DNA of 64,000 bases from Methanococcoides sp. (GCA_021108275.1 JAIORD010000037.1:1-64000); one strand, 5' to 3'. Counted from the stretch's first letter, positions 17,510 to 30,415 are shown. Made by a program: numbers and translations. The notes: generated by a model from the letters alone, not told the origin.

Positions 17510-17843
17510 TTACAACTTTGCGATGATAGCGTCGGTCATCTCGCTAAGAGCTGCATTTCCACCAAGGTCATAGGTGAGATGCTTGCCTTCTGAAATGACA
17601 TCCTCTGTTGCCTTGAAGATCTGTGCAGCTTTGTCAGCCTCATCAAGATAGTCAAGCATCCATGCGCCTGCAAGAATGGTTGCCACAAGGTTTACCTTGT
17701 CCAGACCTGCATATTTTGGTGCTGAACCGTGTGCGGGTTCGAACATTGCGAAGTTGCCACCGATGTTTGCGGAGTAGATAAGATCGATACTGCCGATAAG
17801 TGCGGAACATTCCTCACTGATGACATCCATGAACAGGTTGGTT
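17510..17843 (-). pseudogene. 3' remnant of native homodimeric isocitrate dehydrogenase
   Basis: The frame encodes the C-terminal ~110 residues of an isocitrate/isopropylmalate dehydrogenase-family protein: TNLFMDVISEECSALIGS, SANIGGNFAMFEPAHGSAPK and NLVATILAGAWMLDY. The N-terminal two thirds, including the substrate-binding Ser/Arg motifs and the metal Asp, are missing. Homology stops near 17843, exactly where an unrelated bacterial-looking frame begins on the other strand. The ATG at 17875 lies in that foreign DNA and is fortuitous. Confidence 0.88.
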
Positions 17844-18230
17844 GAAAATTGGACTACGTCTGAAGATTTAGCCATTAATGGGACTCATTACGGTTATTAT
17901 GATGGATTAGGCGTCTATGAAGCAACATTTACGAATACAACCTTCACCTATGAATATCTAACGCCGGCAGACACCTATTACGGTTCCTTTGATGTATTAT
18001 TTTATGACAACGATGAGGGATTTGTCCTGTTGAGATGCACTGATAACAATGATCCGGAAGAGATCGGCAAATTTCAGAAAATTTTATGGACAGAGAACTC
18101 CGGCAGTTATACGGTCAGTAATACGGAAACGTCCTTTGACGGAATCCACATCACGAAAACTGACGATTTCATGATAGAAGACGCATCTGTCTTCCCAACC
18201 CAAGCAGAAGCGGAAGCTTTAGCTCCCTAA
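17843..18230 (+). pseudogene. 3' fragment of a foreign secreted/beta protein gene
   Basis: The open frame begins inside the junction with native DNA and lacks its own start and signal peptide. It reads ENWTTSEDLAINGTHYGYYD, then alternating Tyr/Thr/Phe strands and ends AEAEALAP. It looks like the C-terminal part of a bacterial lipoprotein or beta-barrel-like protein carried in with the neighbouring dehydrogenase gene, with which it is convergent. No family recognised. Confidence 0.6.
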
Positions 18231-18254
18231 TCACATTGCTTATTTAGATACTAA

Positions 18255-18290
18255 AAAGCCCCGGCCGAAACCGGGGCTTTCCTTTTGTTT
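18255..18290. terminator. Strong bidirectional terminator of bacterial type
   Basis: A perfect 10-bp stem AAAGCCCCGG/CCGGGGCTTT (18255-18264 and 18271-18280) around a CCGAAA loop. T-rich sequence lies on the right and, on the minus strand, after the stem as well. GC-rich Rho-independent style unlike the weaker archaeal terminators in this window. Confidence 0.9.
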
Positions 18291-18301
18291 CCACAATAAA
18301 A

Positions 18302-21046
<2,745 letters not shown>

Positions 21047-22324
21047 ATGGTGGTTGGTATTTTTGTAGTTAATATTTTCGTGGTGGGTGATATTATTAAA
21101 ACATTAAATGTAGATTCCCGATTCATTAGTAACGCTAGTAAACTATTCTATTTCAATTTGAGATCTTGCAGTATCATCGGTATGGCATTACTTTTACTTC
21201 TGCTTGCAACCGCAGGCGCAGCATCAGCGGAAGAACCAAATGTATGCAGAACCCTTCCGGACACTGCTATTCCAGGTGAAACAATAACCGTTATCCTGGA
21301 CATTACAGATGATGGCACAGCAGACAAGACCGGCATCCTGGACACTGTACCTGCAGGATGGGTCGTAAGTAATCCATCTTGGGTTGGATCGATAGCTAAT
21401 ACAAATTCAGTATTCTGGTTCAGTCCTAACGCACCAGATATCACACAGTTGACCTATAATGTCACGATCCCTGTAAATGCAACACCAGGACCATACACAT
21501 TTGTTGGTGAGTTCGATCTGGCAACAGGAGACCTTGATACCTATCCAATTGACTGTGGTGACATGACCATGGATGTCGAAGATGCAACATCGACCATCAT
21601 TGAGGAAACAAAGACCTCAAGTAATGGAGGTAGCAGTTCCTCCGGCAGCAGTGCTGGTGGAAGTGGAGCATCCGGTGAAGCCTTTGAGAACATCGCGTTC
21701 AAAGATGCGAAAACAGAGAACATCATCGGTGGTGCCGTAATTAGCTACACTTTCGATGAAGAACAGAATGATATTGATTACATCAAATTCTCCGCACTGA
21801 AGAACTATGGAGCAGTTTCAACAACGGTCGAAGTCCTTAAAGGTAGGTCTGCAATAGTCAATGAAAGTGCTCCCGGACTTGTATATAGCAACCTTAACAT
21901 TTGGGTTGGTAAAGTGGGATTCGCCACAGAAGATAACATTGCACATCCTGTGATAGGCTTTAGTGTATCCAAAGAATGGCTCACAGAGAATGAGATCAAT
22001 GAAGATGCTATTGCATTGTATCGCCATAGTGAAGGTAAATGGAATAATTTGAATACCATAAAGATAGGGGAGGATGATTCATACATCTATTTTGAAGCAG
22101 AAACTCCCGGATTCTCGCCATTTGCCATTTCAGCGAATACAGAAGAGGATGATACATCGATAGTAAAGGATGTTGAACCAAAATATACAGGATCTGATGC
22201 TGAAGCAGAAACAACAATTGAGGATGAAACTGCCAGTGAACCAAATGAAACCCCGGGAATTTCAGGGATCTTATCAGTGATGCTTCTGGGTTGTGCTTAC
22301 GTATTCAGCAAGAGAAAGAACTGA
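21047..22324 (+). CDS. PGF-pre-PGF domain surface protein
   Basis: 425 residues. The signal peptide is the segment MALLLLLLATAGAASA (Met at about residue 46), so the true start is probably between 21047 and 21182. An N-terminal beta domain (DTAIPGETITVILDITDDG) leads to a Gly/Ser linker near 190-205. A PGF-pre-PGF domain follows (FENIAFKDAKTENIIGGAVI, then YIKFSALKNYG, EGKWNNLNTI and AETPGFSPFAIS). The C-terminus NETPGISG, a hydrophobic helix and KRKN resembles a PGF-CTERM-like anchor. It is exported and probably part of the cell surface; specific function unknown. Confidence 0.85.
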   Translation: MVVGIFVVNIFVVGDIIKTLNVDSRFISNASKLFYFNLRSCSIIGMALLLLLLATAGAASAEEPNVCRTLPDTAIPGETITVILDITDDGTADKTGILDTVPAGWVVSNPSWVGSIANTNSVFWFSPNAPDITQLTYNVTIPVNATPGPYTFVGEFDLATGDLDTYPIDCGDMTMDVEDATSTIIEETKTSSNGGSSSSGSSAGGSGASGEAFENIAFKDAKTENIIGGAVISYTFDEEQNDIDYIKFSALKNYGAVSTTVEVLKGRSAIVNESAPGLVYSNLNIWVGKVGFATEDNIAHPVIGFSVSKEWLTENEINEDAIALYRHSEGKWNNLNTIKIGEDDSYIYFEAETPGFSPFAISANTEEDDTSIVKDVEPKYTGSDAEAETTIEDETASEPNETPGISGILSVMLLGCAYVFSKRKN

Positions 22325-22516
22325 GCTTCTTTCTTTTACTTCTTTTCTTCATACCCTTGAGCCAAGGTTTCTTTGTTTGGACTTTTTCTTTCGGTTTTCC
22401 CTAGAGCCTTTTGCCAACTCTTTCTTTAACAATAAAAAAAAATTAAGAAATGAAATTTTCGAATACGATCAGAACAAACAATAACATTATTCAACCTCCA
22501 ACACATCAATAAATAC

Positions 22517-23365
22517 ATGAACACAATTCCAAAGATCCCCATAACCGATGAACACATGCATATCGACCCACGTGCAAAAGGGCTCAAAGCGGTCAAAGAG
22601 TTCCAGAATGCAGGCGGCACCCACATCATCCTTGTAACAAAACCAACGTGGACCATAGGAGTGGAAGTTACAAGACCGGAAGATTACAAGATAGTGTTCG
22701 ATGAGACCGTTGACCTTGCCAACCAGATCAATGAGACCGGTGTCACAGCATTTCCGGTCCTTGGGGTCCATCCTGCGGAGATAAACAAACTGAACGAACG
22801 CATGGAGCTTGAAAAAGCAGTGGAGCTCATGAAAAGCGGGCTTGAGATAGCATCGGAGTATGTTGAGGAAGGGATTGCAGTGGGACTTAAAAGTGGAAGA
22901 CCACACTACCCGGTGTCGGAAGAGATCTGGGATGCATCCAATGTTATCATGGAACATGGTTTCACACTGGCAAAAGATGCCGGTTGTGCCATTCAGTTAC
23001 ATACTGAAAGTGTTGGGGAACCGGAACTGATAGACATCACTGAAAGAGCAAAGAAGACCGGCATTCAGCTCAATAAAGTGGTCAAGCATTACGCCCCACC
23101 GCTTGTTAATGTCTGTGAAAGGCTTGGCATCTTCCCGGGTGTCTTGGCAGGAAAAGGAGCCATCGAGGAAGCTCTCGAGCAGGGTACTCGCTTCATGATG
23201 GAAACCGATTATATTGATGATCCTCAAAGGCCGGGAACCGTACTTGGACCTAAGACCATTCCCCGAAGGACATTGAAACTGGTAGAAGAGTATGGTGAAG
23301 AGCCTTTCTGGAAAGTTCATAAGGAGAATGTTGAAGAGGTCTATGGCGTAAGCATCGAACTCTAA
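22517..23365 (+). CDS. TatD-family metal-dependent hydrolase
   Basis: 282 residues. TDEHMHIDPR at the N-terminus supplies the first metal histidines, FPVLGVHPAEI, AIQLHTES and VVKHYAPP the next ligands, and MMETDYIDDPQRPG the catalytic/metal Asp. These fit the TatD/amidohydrolase fold used by nucleases and related hydrolases; archaeal members of this subgroup are uncharacterised. It lies 94 bp upstream of uvrA on the same strand, so a DNA-repair role is possible but not shown. Confidence 0.85.
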   Translation: MNTIPKIPITDEHMHIDPRAKGLKAVKEFQNAGGTHIILVTKPTWTIGVEVTRPEDYKIVFDETVDLANQINETGVTAFPVLGVHPAEINKLNERMELEKAVELMKSGLEIASEYVEEGIAVGLKSGRPHYPVSEEIWDASNVIMEHGFTLAKDAGCAIQLHTESVGEPELIDITERAKKTGIQLNKVVKHYAPPLVNVCERLGIFPGVLAGKGAIEEALEQGTRFMMETDYIDDPQRPGTVLGPKTIPRRTLKLVEEYGEEPFWKVHKENVEEVYGVSIEL

Positions 23366-23459
23366 GTCCGGGAACATACTAACCTTGTATTTCAACACAT
23401 ACGCCCTGCACTCACCTCCGGCATATATTTATTCAAATCAACCGTAATTATAACCACAC

Positions 23460-26285
23460 ATGTCCCTTACAAGCATCATCGTAAAAGGTGCTAAAGAGCA
23501 CAATCTCAAGAATGTAGACGTTACATTCCCACGTGATAAACTGATAGTCATAACCGGACTCAGCGGATCAGGAAAATCGTCCCTTGCATTTGATACCATC
23601 TATGCAGAAGGCCAGAGGCGATACGTGGAATCATTGTCCGCTTATGCAAGGCAATTTCTAGGACTCATGGAAAAGCCGGATGTTGAATACATCGAAGGGC
23701 TTTCCCCTGCAATTTCCATAGAACAGAAAACAACCAGCAAGAACCCACGTTCTACGGTCGGTACTGTCACAGAGATATATGATTACCTGAGGTTGCTCTA
23801 TGCGAGGATAGGAATACGCCACTGCCCAAAATGTGGCAAGGCGATCGAACCCCAGAGCGTTGATCAGATAGTCGATAGCATATTGAAGATAAAGGAAGAT
23901 TCTAAGATACACATCCTTGCACCGCTTGTGCGTGAACGCAAGGGAGAATACAAGAAATTGCTCACGGAACTTCGTACAGAAGGGTTTGCACGTGCAAGGG
24001 TCGATGGCGAGATAATAGCCCTTGAGGATGCAGAGACACTTGAGCTGGGACGTTATAACAAACACAATATTGAAGCCGTAGTGGACAGGATCGTAATAAG
24101 GGACGACATTCGGGAAAGAGTGACAGATGCCGTTGAAACCGCACTGGAAAAAAGTGGTGGTACACTGATAGTTCATGTGCTTGACAAAGAGGAAATGGTC
24201 TTCAGTGAAAATCTGGCATGTACTGATTGTGAAATTGGCTTTGAGGATATGGAGCCATCAGCTTTCTCGTTCAACAGCCCTCAGGGAGCATGCGAGGAAT
24301 GTCATGGTCTTGGAACTTCCATGGAGTTCGATCCTGAACTTATCGTACCCGACACCACCCTTTCATTGTATGAAGGAGCCATTGAACATTGGGACAAGAA
24401 GGATGGGTACTACATGCAATCGCTGGAATCCGTTGCAAACCGCTATGGGTTCTCCATGGATGTGCCTTTTGAGGAACTGGCACCTGAACACAAGGAGATC
24501 ATCTTTAACGGTGCCAGCGGACTGATCGATTATGTGCACATTGGTAAGAACGGTGGGATGTGGAAACACAAGGGTAAGTTCAATGGGGTCATCGCCAATA
24601 TATCAAAGATATATAATAGCACAGAATCCGAGAATAGAAAAGATACCCTGAAAAAGTACATCACCAACAACCCATGCACATCCTGCAATGGAGACAGACT
24701 AAAACCCGCAAGTCTTGCAGTTACTATCAATGAACAGAACATTCTCAAAGTCACCCGTATGTCTGTGGAGACTGCCCTATTGTTCTTCGAAGAACTTGAA
24801 ACAAAGCTCACACCACGCGAATATTCTATTGCGAGACTCATACTCAAGGAAATTAAGGCAAGACTGGGATTCCTGATGGATGTGGGACTTGATTATCTTA
24901 CCCTGAGCCGTTCAGCAGCCACCCTTTCGGGCGGAGAAGCCCAAAGGATAAGACTTGCAACTCAGATAGGTTCCAGCCTTATGGGCGTGCTGTACATTCT
25001 TGATGAGCCAAGTATCGGTCTGCATCAGAGAGATAATCTCAGGCTCATTAACACGTTAAAGCATCTGAGAGATATTGGAAATACCGTCATAGTGGTTGAG
25101 CATGATGAAGAGACCATCATGAACTGCGATCATGTTGTTGATATGGGACCAGGGGCAGGCATACACGGCGGAGAGATAGTCGCAGAAGGAACTCCTGAAG
25201 AGATAATGGCCCATCCTGATTCACGTACCGGACAATATATGAGCGGTAAACTTGAGATCGCCATTCCGGAAAAAAGGCGTAAACCTGCAGGGAAACTTGT
25301 TATTGTGGGAGCTTCACAGAACAATCTCAAGGGGATCGATGTAGATTTCCCGCTTGGAGTGATGACCTGTGTTACCGGAGTATCAGGTTCCGGAAAGAGT
25401 ACGCTTATCAATGAGACATTGAACAAGGTCCTGTCACATAAATTGCATCGCTCTCGTGAGAGACCGGGCAAATATAAGGATATAAAAGGTCTTGAACTGG
25501 TGGATAAGGTCATCACCATCGACCAGTCGCCAATAGGACGAACACCACGCTCAAACCCCGCCACATATACCAATCTGTTCACACCCATACGGGAACTGTT
25601 CTCACAGACAAAGATGGCGAAGACACGTGGCTACAAGCCCGGAAGGTTCAGCTTCAATGTTCGTGGCGGCAGATGTGAGACATGTTCAGGTGACGGAACC
25701 ATAACGATCGAGATGCACTTCTTGCCTGATGTTTACGTGCCTTGTGAGGTATGTCATGGAAAAAGGTACAACCATGAGACACTGGAAGTGAATTACAAAG
25801 ACAAAAATATCGCTGATGTCCTTGATATGACCGTTGAGGAAGCCCTGGAATTCTTTGAGAACGTGCCTAAGATCAGGAATAAACTGCAAACCCTTTTCGA
25901 TGTCGGTCTTGGATATATAAAACTGGGACAATCTTCAACAACGTTATCTGGCGGGGAAGCCCAGCGAGTGAAACTTGCGACCGAACTTAGTCGCCGTTCC
26001 ACCGGAAAGACAGTATTTATCCTTGATGAGCCCACCACCGGATTGCATTTTGATGACGTGAACAAACTGCTTGACGTGCTTCAAAGATTAGTGGAAACAG
26101 GGAACACCGTTATTGTGATAGAGCACAATCTTGATGTTATAAAGACCGCTGACTGGGTCATAGACCTTGGACCCGAAGGAGGAGAACGTGGTGGCAAGGT
26201 CATTGCAAAGGGAACTCCAGAGAAGGTTGCGAAGGCAAAAGGCTCCTATACCGGAGAGTTCCTGAAAAAAGCACTCAAGAAATAA
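23460..26285 (+). CDS. uvrA: Excinuclease ABC subunit A
   Basis: 941 residues, full length. DNA damage recognition ATPase of nucleotide excision repair. Two Walker A motifs are present ([10 protein letters not shown] near residue 31 and [10 protein letters not shown] near 640), with two ABC signatures ([10 protein letters not shown] and [10 protein letters not shown]) and Walker B ILDEPS/ILDEPT. Zinc motifs are CPKCG and CEECHGLG in the first half and CETCSGDG...CEVCHGKRY in the second. UvrB/UvrC are not in the window. Bacterial-type UvrABC is common in methanosarcinal genomes. Confidence 0.98.
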   Translation: MSLTSIIVKGAKEHNLKNVDVTFPRDKLIVITGLSGSGKSSLAFDTIYAEGQRRYVESLSAYARQFLGLMEKPDVEYIEGLSPAISIEQKTTSKNPRSTVGTVTEIYDYLRLLYARIGIRHCPKCGKAIEPQSVDQIVDSILKIKEDSKIHILAPLVRERKGEYKKLLTELRTEGFARARVDGEIIALEDAETLELGRYNKHNIEAVVDRIVIRDDIRERVTDAVETALEKSGGTLIVHVLDKEEMVFSENLACTDCEIGFEDMEPSAFSFNSPQGACEECHGLGTSMEFDPELIVPDTTLSLYEGAIEHWDKKDGYYMQSLESVANRYGFSMDVPFEELAPEHKEIIFNGASGLIDYVHIGKNGGMWKHKGKFNGVIANISKIYNSTESENRKDTLKKYITNNPCTSCNGDRLKPASLAVTINEQNILKVTRMSVETALLFFEELETKLTPREYSIARLILKEIKARLGFLMDVGLDYLTLSRSAATLSGGEAQRIRLATQIGSSLMGVLYILDEPSIGLHQRDNLRLINTLKHLRDIGNTVIVVEHDEETIMNCDHVVDMGPGAGIHGGEIVAEGTPEEIMAHPDSRTGQYMSGKLEIAIPEKRRKPAGKLVIVGASQNNLKGIDVDFPLGVMTCVTGVSGSGKSTLINETLNKVLSHKLHRSRERPGKYKDIKGLELVDKVITIDQSPIGRTPRSNPATYTNLFTPIRELFSQTKMAKTRGYKPGRFSFNVRGGRCETCSGDGTITIEMHFLPDVYVPCEVCHGKRYNHETLEVNYKDKNIADVLDMTVEEALEFFENVPKIRNKLQTLFDVGLGYIKLGQSSTTLSGGEAQRVKLATELSRRSTGKTVFILDEPTTGLHFDDVNKLLDVLQRLVETGNTVIVIEHNLDVIKTADWVIDLGPEGGERGGKVIAKGTPEKVAKAKGSYTGEFLKKALKK

Positions 26286-26319
26286 TGAGAAAAAAGAAAG
26301 GAATGAAGGAAATTTAATT

Positions 26320-26345
26320 GATATCTGACCGTCAGGTCAGATATC
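26320..26345. terminator. Bidirectional hairpin between uvrA and fmdE
   Basis: GATATCTGACC (26320-26330) and its perfect complement GGTCAGATATC (26335-26345) around GTCA. The right arm contains the stop codon of the minus-strand FmdE gene, and the loop lies 35-50 bp after uvrA. Confidence 0.8.
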
Positions 26346-26921
26346 GTGTCCTTCAAAACAGGAAAGGCAGACTATTTTACCTTCCTTTACACGCAGACGT
26401 GTTTCCATGGCTTCATCGCCACATTCCGCACAGGCTATGGAACGATAGACCATTGCTTTTTCCGGCGGTTCTGTTTCAACGTTTTTAACGGTGAACAATT
26501 CCTCATCTGGAATATCAAGGATCGCATAGGCTTTCTCAGCATGTCTTTTTCGGAACTCATCAAGCTCCTCGGGAGTAGCAGTTCCATTTCTCACCTTTGG
26601 GAAAAGTTCGTTGTACTTTTCATCATTGCTCCGTTTGCGGGGATTTACGGATATTCGCAGAGCATTGCGGTCTCCTCTCTTGAAGAAAGTGTAGACATGC
26701 TTGCCAAGGTCCTTAAAAACAAGATTGCCTTTTCCAAAAGTGCAACCATTGATGACCTGTATAGCATCGACACTGCAGGATTTGTTCTCCACGACAACTA
26801 CAAGTTCTTCATCTTCTGAACGGTCCTTGAACTGTTCAGCAGCATATGTACCTACTCTGTAACCGATGACCAGTCCCGGGCAAAGGTGACCGTGGAACTC
26901 TATTGCGTCTTCCAGATCCAT
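26337..26921 (-). CDS. fmdE: FmdE-family protein (formylmethanofuran dehydrogenase subunit E type)
   Basis: 194 residues. FHGHLCPGLVIGYRVG at the N-terminus is the FmdE signature. NKSCSVDAIQVINGCTFGKGN and a C-terminal CAECGD...CLSCFEGHD zinc ribbon complete the family pattern. The fold binds metal at the Cys/His face; members are linked to formylmethanofuran dehydrogenase or tungsten/molybdenum handling, but a precise role is unknown. 9 bp downstream of purB. Confidence 0.88.
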   Translation of the reverse strand: MDLEDAIEFHGHLCPGLVIGYRVGTYAAEQFKDRSEDEELVVVVENKSCSVDAIQVINGCTFGKGNLVFKDLGKHVYTFFKRGDRNALRISVNPRKRSNDEKYNELFPKVRNGTATPEELDEFRKRHAEKAYAILDIPDEELFTVKNVETEPPEKAMVYRSIACAECGDEAMETRLRVKEGKIVCLSCFEGHDI

Positions 26922-26930
26922 TATACCACC

Positions 26931-28271
26931 TTAGAACTGAGCTCTGAGCTTTGCCACAACATTCTCGACCTGAGCTACTGAGGTACCGATGTACATGTCA
27001 GGGTTTAGAAGATCGTTGATCTCGGATTCGTTCAGATACTTTGTAACGTCCGGTCTACTGAGGAGGACATCCTTGAGATGCTTTCCTGATTCGTGAGCTT
27101 CCATTGCGGAACTGCGCACGATCTCGTGGGCTTCCTGCCTGCCAACACCGCGTTTTGCCAGATCGATCATTATAGCTTCACCCATGTTAAGACCACGTAA
27201 GAGGTCGAGGTTCCTGCGTATGTTCTCAGGATAGAATCTCAGATTCTCGATAACGCCTATTGCGAGCTTTAAGAGATGGTCTGTAAGGACACAGCTTTCA
27301 GGGAAAACTATCCTTTCGCAGGAGGAGTTCGTGAGGTCACGTTCATCCCAGAGAGTGTTGTTCAGAAGTTCCGGCTCGACCATTGAACGAACGATACGTG
27401 CTAAGCCACTTATCTGTTCTGATTTGATAGGGTTCCTCTTGTGAGGCATTGTGGATGAACCTACCTGGCCCTTGCGGAAGCTCTCTTCCACTTCTGCGAT
27501 CTCACTTCTCTGGAGGGTGCGTATCTCCACAGCGATCTTGTCAAGGGTGGTTACTGTGTTTGCCATCCACATGACGAATTCTGCGTGGCGGTCGCGCTGG
27601 ATGATCTGATTTGAAACATCAACACTGCCAAGACCGAGATATTCCATTGCGTATTCCTGGATCTCGATACCATCATTACCGAATGCTGCCTGTGTACCCA
27701 CAGCACCTGTCATCTGACCTACCAGAAGACGTGGTGTAAGCTGTGCCAGACGCTCGAGGTGCCTTCCGACCTCACTTGCCCAGATAGCAAATCTCAAGCC
27801 GTATGTGGTCGGTACACCGATTTGACCATGTGTCCTGCCGGCACAAACGGTGTTCTTGTGCTCTTCCGCCTTTGTGAGCAGTACATCGAGAAGGGTTCTT
27901 GTCTTTTCCTCAAGGATAGCCACAGCATCCATCATCTGAAGAGCGGTAGCTGTGTCCAGGATGTCGTTGGAAGTTGCACCAAAGTGTACCCACTTGGCAG
28001 CGTCATCTGTGCATTGCTCAGAGATAGCAATAACAATGGCCATCATATCATGGTGTATCTCATCCTCGATCTCAGCAACTCTCTCGATCTTTACATGAGC
28101 TATGCTTTTCTCGATCTCTGCTGCAGCTTCAGCAGGCACCATACCGATCTTTGCTTCGGCATTTGAGAGTGCTGCTTCGGTCTTCAAGAGCTTTTCAAGG
28201 CGGTTTGCCTCGCTCCAGACATATTTCATTTCGTCAGTACCGTAACGGTATTCGATAGGATGGATTGCCAT
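26931..28271 (-). CDS. purB: Adenylosuccinate lyase
   Basis: 446 residues from the ATG at 28271 (MAIHPIEYRYG), which has AAAGGAGACC upstream; the open frame to 28400 is non-homologous. It cleaves SAICAR and adenylosuccinate in purine synthesis. The fumarase/aspartase signature GSSTMPHKRNPI is complete, with GRTHGQIGVPTTYG and HFGATSNDILDT carrying the catalytic His residues. Length is normal. Confidence 0.96.
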   Translation of the reverse strand: MAIHPIEYRYGTDEMKYVWSEANRLEKLLKTEAALSNAEAKIGMVPAEAAAEIEKSIAHVKIERVAEIEDEIHHDMMAIVIAISEQCTDDAAKWVHFGATSNDILDTATALQMMDAVAILEEKTRTLLDVLLTKAEEHKNTVCAGRTHGQIGVPTTYGLRFAIWASEVGRHLERLAQLTPRLLVGQMTGAVGTQAAFGNDGIEIQEYAMEYLGLGSVDVSNQIIQRDRHAEFVMWMANTVTTLDKIAVEIRTLQRSEIAEVEESFRKGQVGSSTMPHKRNPIKSEQISGLARIVRSMVEPELLNNTLWDERDLTNSSCERIVFPESCVLTDHLLKLAIGVIENLRFYPENIRRNLDLLRGLNMGEAIMIDLAKRGVGRQEAHEIVRSSAMEAHESGKHLKDVLLSRPDVTKYLNESEINDLLNPDMYIGTSVAQVENVVAKLRAQF

Positions 28272-28392
28272 GTCTTTTGGTCTCCTTTGAATTGGAATTG
28301 ATTTACTAATGAAGTATAGTTGGTAGATAAACAACAAACCCATAAATAGACTTTGTTTGTCAAGTTTAAAGCCCAAGACAATACTTTCAAAC

Positions 28393-29202
28393 TCACACAT
28401 CTTCCAGATGGCAAGACATATCAGACGCCATAGTAAACTGTGTTTCCAGAATCTTCTTGAGCTCGTCTATTGATAATAACTGTTTTTTCCTGTGAATCAT
28501 TCGATGACAATTTGAACATAAAGGAACCAGATCAGTCATGGGGTTAACTAATTCTGATTTTTTATATGATGATAATGGAAATATATGGTGAATTTCAATG
28601 TAACCCTCACCATATTTACCATAAATTTCAGAAAAGTTAAAACCACAAACTTTACATGTTGTTCCATGAAGCTTCAAAGCTTTAGCACGCAATTTCGGAT
28701 TTCGTTCATAATAAGTTTGAATTCTGGTTTTTTCTTTTCCTTCTCTAGAATCTTCTTTATCCATCATATCCTGGATTGATCCAATTTCTCCGGAATCTAT
28801 CAAACCTATATCTTTTGCTTGAAGACTGAACATTTTTGGTGCATTGCCCGAGTGAGATATATATTCAAATTTACCCAGATACTTGAAACTATAGTTTGGA
28901 TACTCTAATTTATTATCTCTATAAAATACTAAGAGTTCATTTCCAGCTTCCGAATGTTCAGTTATTTTATAATCAGTTCTACCTTTTGTTTGTCCTTCAA
29001 AGTTCAAGATTTCACCGTCAAAATCATCGTAATAATTGGTTTTATCCGGAGTTTTGTTTTTAGTTACAAATATCCAAATTGAGGAATGACCTTTTGGTTG
29101 AAAAATTCCGTTATTAATTGTTGCATCAGTTATACTAAAGATGTTCTGTAACTCTTTCCTTGAATAAATAGAATTTAATTCAAGTGAATATGAGGATTTC
29201 AT
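28393..29202 (-). CDS. HNH endonuclease with N-terminal recognition-like domain (McrA-type)
   Basis: About 269 residues from the ATG at 29202 (MKSSYSLEL); an upstream Met at 29226 is possible. The first 150 residues contain FTITDATINNGIFQ-like and NFEGQTKGRTDYKITEHSEA, as seen in domains fused to type IV restriction nucleases. The C-terminal HNH domain shows CKVCGFNFSEIYG, YIEIHHIFPLS, DLVPLCSNCHRMIH. The gene is distinctly AT-rich compared with purB and stands alone, which fits an acquired defence gene against modified or phage DNA. No methyltransferase partner is adjacent. Confidence 0.8.
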   Translation of the reverse strand: MKSSYSLELNSIYSRKELQNIFSITDATINNGIFQPKGHSSIWIFVTKNKTPDKTNYYDDFDGEILNFEGQTKGRTDYKITEHSEAGNELLVFYRDNKLEYPNYSFKYLGKFEYISHSGNAPKMFSLQAKDIGLIDSGEIGSIQDMMDKEDSREGKEKTRIQTYYERNPKLRAKALKLHGTTCKVCGFNFSEIYGKYGEGYIEIHHIFPLSSYKKSELVNPMTDLVPLCSNCHRMIHRKKQLLSIDELKKILETQFTMASDMSCHLEDV

Positions 29203-29418
29203 AAGTATGTATAATGTAAATATCATACTTAGATTTTTTTAAGATGTTTGTATAGAATATATGGATGATTAAACTTTAACAAAATACAAATGCTGCTTGC
29301 CAGGACAATATATATCCATTTGCATAACATACCCCCACAAAGTGACTTAATTTACTTACAGGTCGATCTTCAGATATACAAAAAGATAAAAAAAGTGTAA
29401 AGAGTCCGTAGAACGGAC

Positions 29419-29937
29419 TCAGCTCATATCGCCTGTAAAAAGATAATCATTATCTACCTTTGCTGAATGGCAATCGATGCAAGCTGCGACCTTACCCTCA
29501 GTAGCTACCTCACCTTGCGGTGAGTAAACTGCCCAGAACCAGTCGTTATTCTCGGAATCATAATCCTTTACTTTGTACATCACAAGGACCCTTGTAAGTT
29601 CCTCATCCAGATCGTAGCCTTCTTTTAAGATAATGCTACCATCGGGCATTACATCTTCATTATCCTCGATGGCGGTGAAAGCATTATCTGACACATAGAT
29701 GGTTATCAGCTCACCGTGTACGCCTTCGCTTTCATTAAGTTCGCCAAGTCCAGGCCAGAGATCCCATTCTTTGTAATTGTCCTCTTGAGTTATCTGCTCA
29801 TAGAGATCAGCCGCATTGGGTTGAGCTTCTCCACCATTTTCAGGCACTGGTTCCTGATCTCCAGAATCATAACCTGTGCACCCTATGACCGTAAATACAC
29901 TTATCAGTATCAATAAGATCGTAAGTTCTTTTCTCAT
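29419..29937 (-). CDS. Cytochrome P460-like lipoprotein with c-type haem motif
   Basis: 172 residues from the ATG at 29937 (MRKELTIL). The leader ends in VIGC, a lipobox. YKEWDLWPGLGELNESEGVHG, ITIYVSDNAFTAIED and WFWAVYSPQGE match cytochrome P460 domains. One haem c attachment site, CIDCH, lies near the C-terminus. It should be an extracellular membrane-tethered monohaem cytochrome. Redox partner and substrate unknown; P460 relatives handle hydroxylamine/NO or serve in electron transfer. Confidence 0.85.
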   Translation of the reverse strand: MRKELTILLILISVFTVIGCTGYDSGDQEPVPENGGEAQPNAADLYEQITQEDNYKEWDLWPGLGELNESEGVHGELITIYVSDNAFTAIEDNEDVMPDGSIILKEGYDLDEELTRVLVMYKVKDYDSENNDWFWAVYSPQGEVATEGKVAACIDCHSAKVDNDYLFTGDMS

Positions 29938-30062
29938 TATTTGCCCCCACATAATAGATATAGATATTTATGAAAGGGTTTCTTAATAAGTTTTTTCCGT
30001 CAGATGGATCAAGATCCTGGACTTCTATGACACCACCGAAGAACTTGATTCTTTAACTTAAT

Positions 30063-30167
30063 TTATCGTTTCGGGCGCATAGCTAAACGCAATCGATTTA
30101 AGGCGCCGCCCGCTTTAGCGGTGCCCAGATAATCGCTTAAGGATTCGTCAGGGTTATGAATTACAAT
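30063..30167 (-). pseudogene. Short GC-rich coding fragment with hairpin
   Basis: A 34-codon frame reads NPDESLSDYLGTAKAGGALN and then RLRLAMRPKR before TAA. It has no start codon. The base composition is much richer in GC than its surroundings. An 8-bp stem GGCGCCGC/GCGGTGCC (30102-30109, 30118-30125, one G-T pair) lies inside. Family not recognised. Confidence 0.35.
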
Positions 30168-30195
30168 TTAGAAGGACACAACTACTATAACATGT

Positions 30196-30206
30196 AGCTT
30201 ATATAA
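30196..30206 (+). promoter_or_regulatory. TATA element for micro-ORF
   Basis: AGCTTATATAA (TATA core 30199-30206) lies about 235 bp upstream of the 19-residue micro-ORF, predicting a leader of roughly 210 nt that includes the hairpin at 30378-30415. Confidence 0.4.
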
Positions 30207-30377
30207 CTATAAACAAAAATTGTTAAATAATAATAAATTTATTGTTAATTGGTTTTTGGATTCAATGATGAGAATCGATAGGCCCATTCTTAATTTGGGA
30301 AGCTAGCAAATTTACTAACTTCAAAAGAAAAGAACAGAATAGAACAACACAAATAGAAAGAAAAAATAAGCGGTTTA

Positions 30378-30415
30378 TGAAATGACCGTTTGCCATTCAT
30401 TTGGCTATCATTTCA
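30378..30415 (+). promoter_or_regulatory. Leader stem-loop upstream of micro-ORF
   Basis: Outer stem TGAAATGA/TCATTTCA (30378-30385, 30408-30415), inner stem GCCA/TGGC (30392-30395, 30402-30405) and a six-base loop. It ends 13 bases before the Shine-Dalgarno of the micro-ORF at 30441. Confidence 0.6.

Noticed and set aside
17844-17875. ATG at 17875 as true start of a short dehydrogenase gene
   Set aside because: The first ten codons lie in foreign DNA and are not homologous; the product would lack the catalytic half.
29990-30060. Possible coding frame (RWIKILDFYDTTEELDSLT) before the graveyard
   Set aside because: Both strands show short open frames here; too short to choose and no family recognised.
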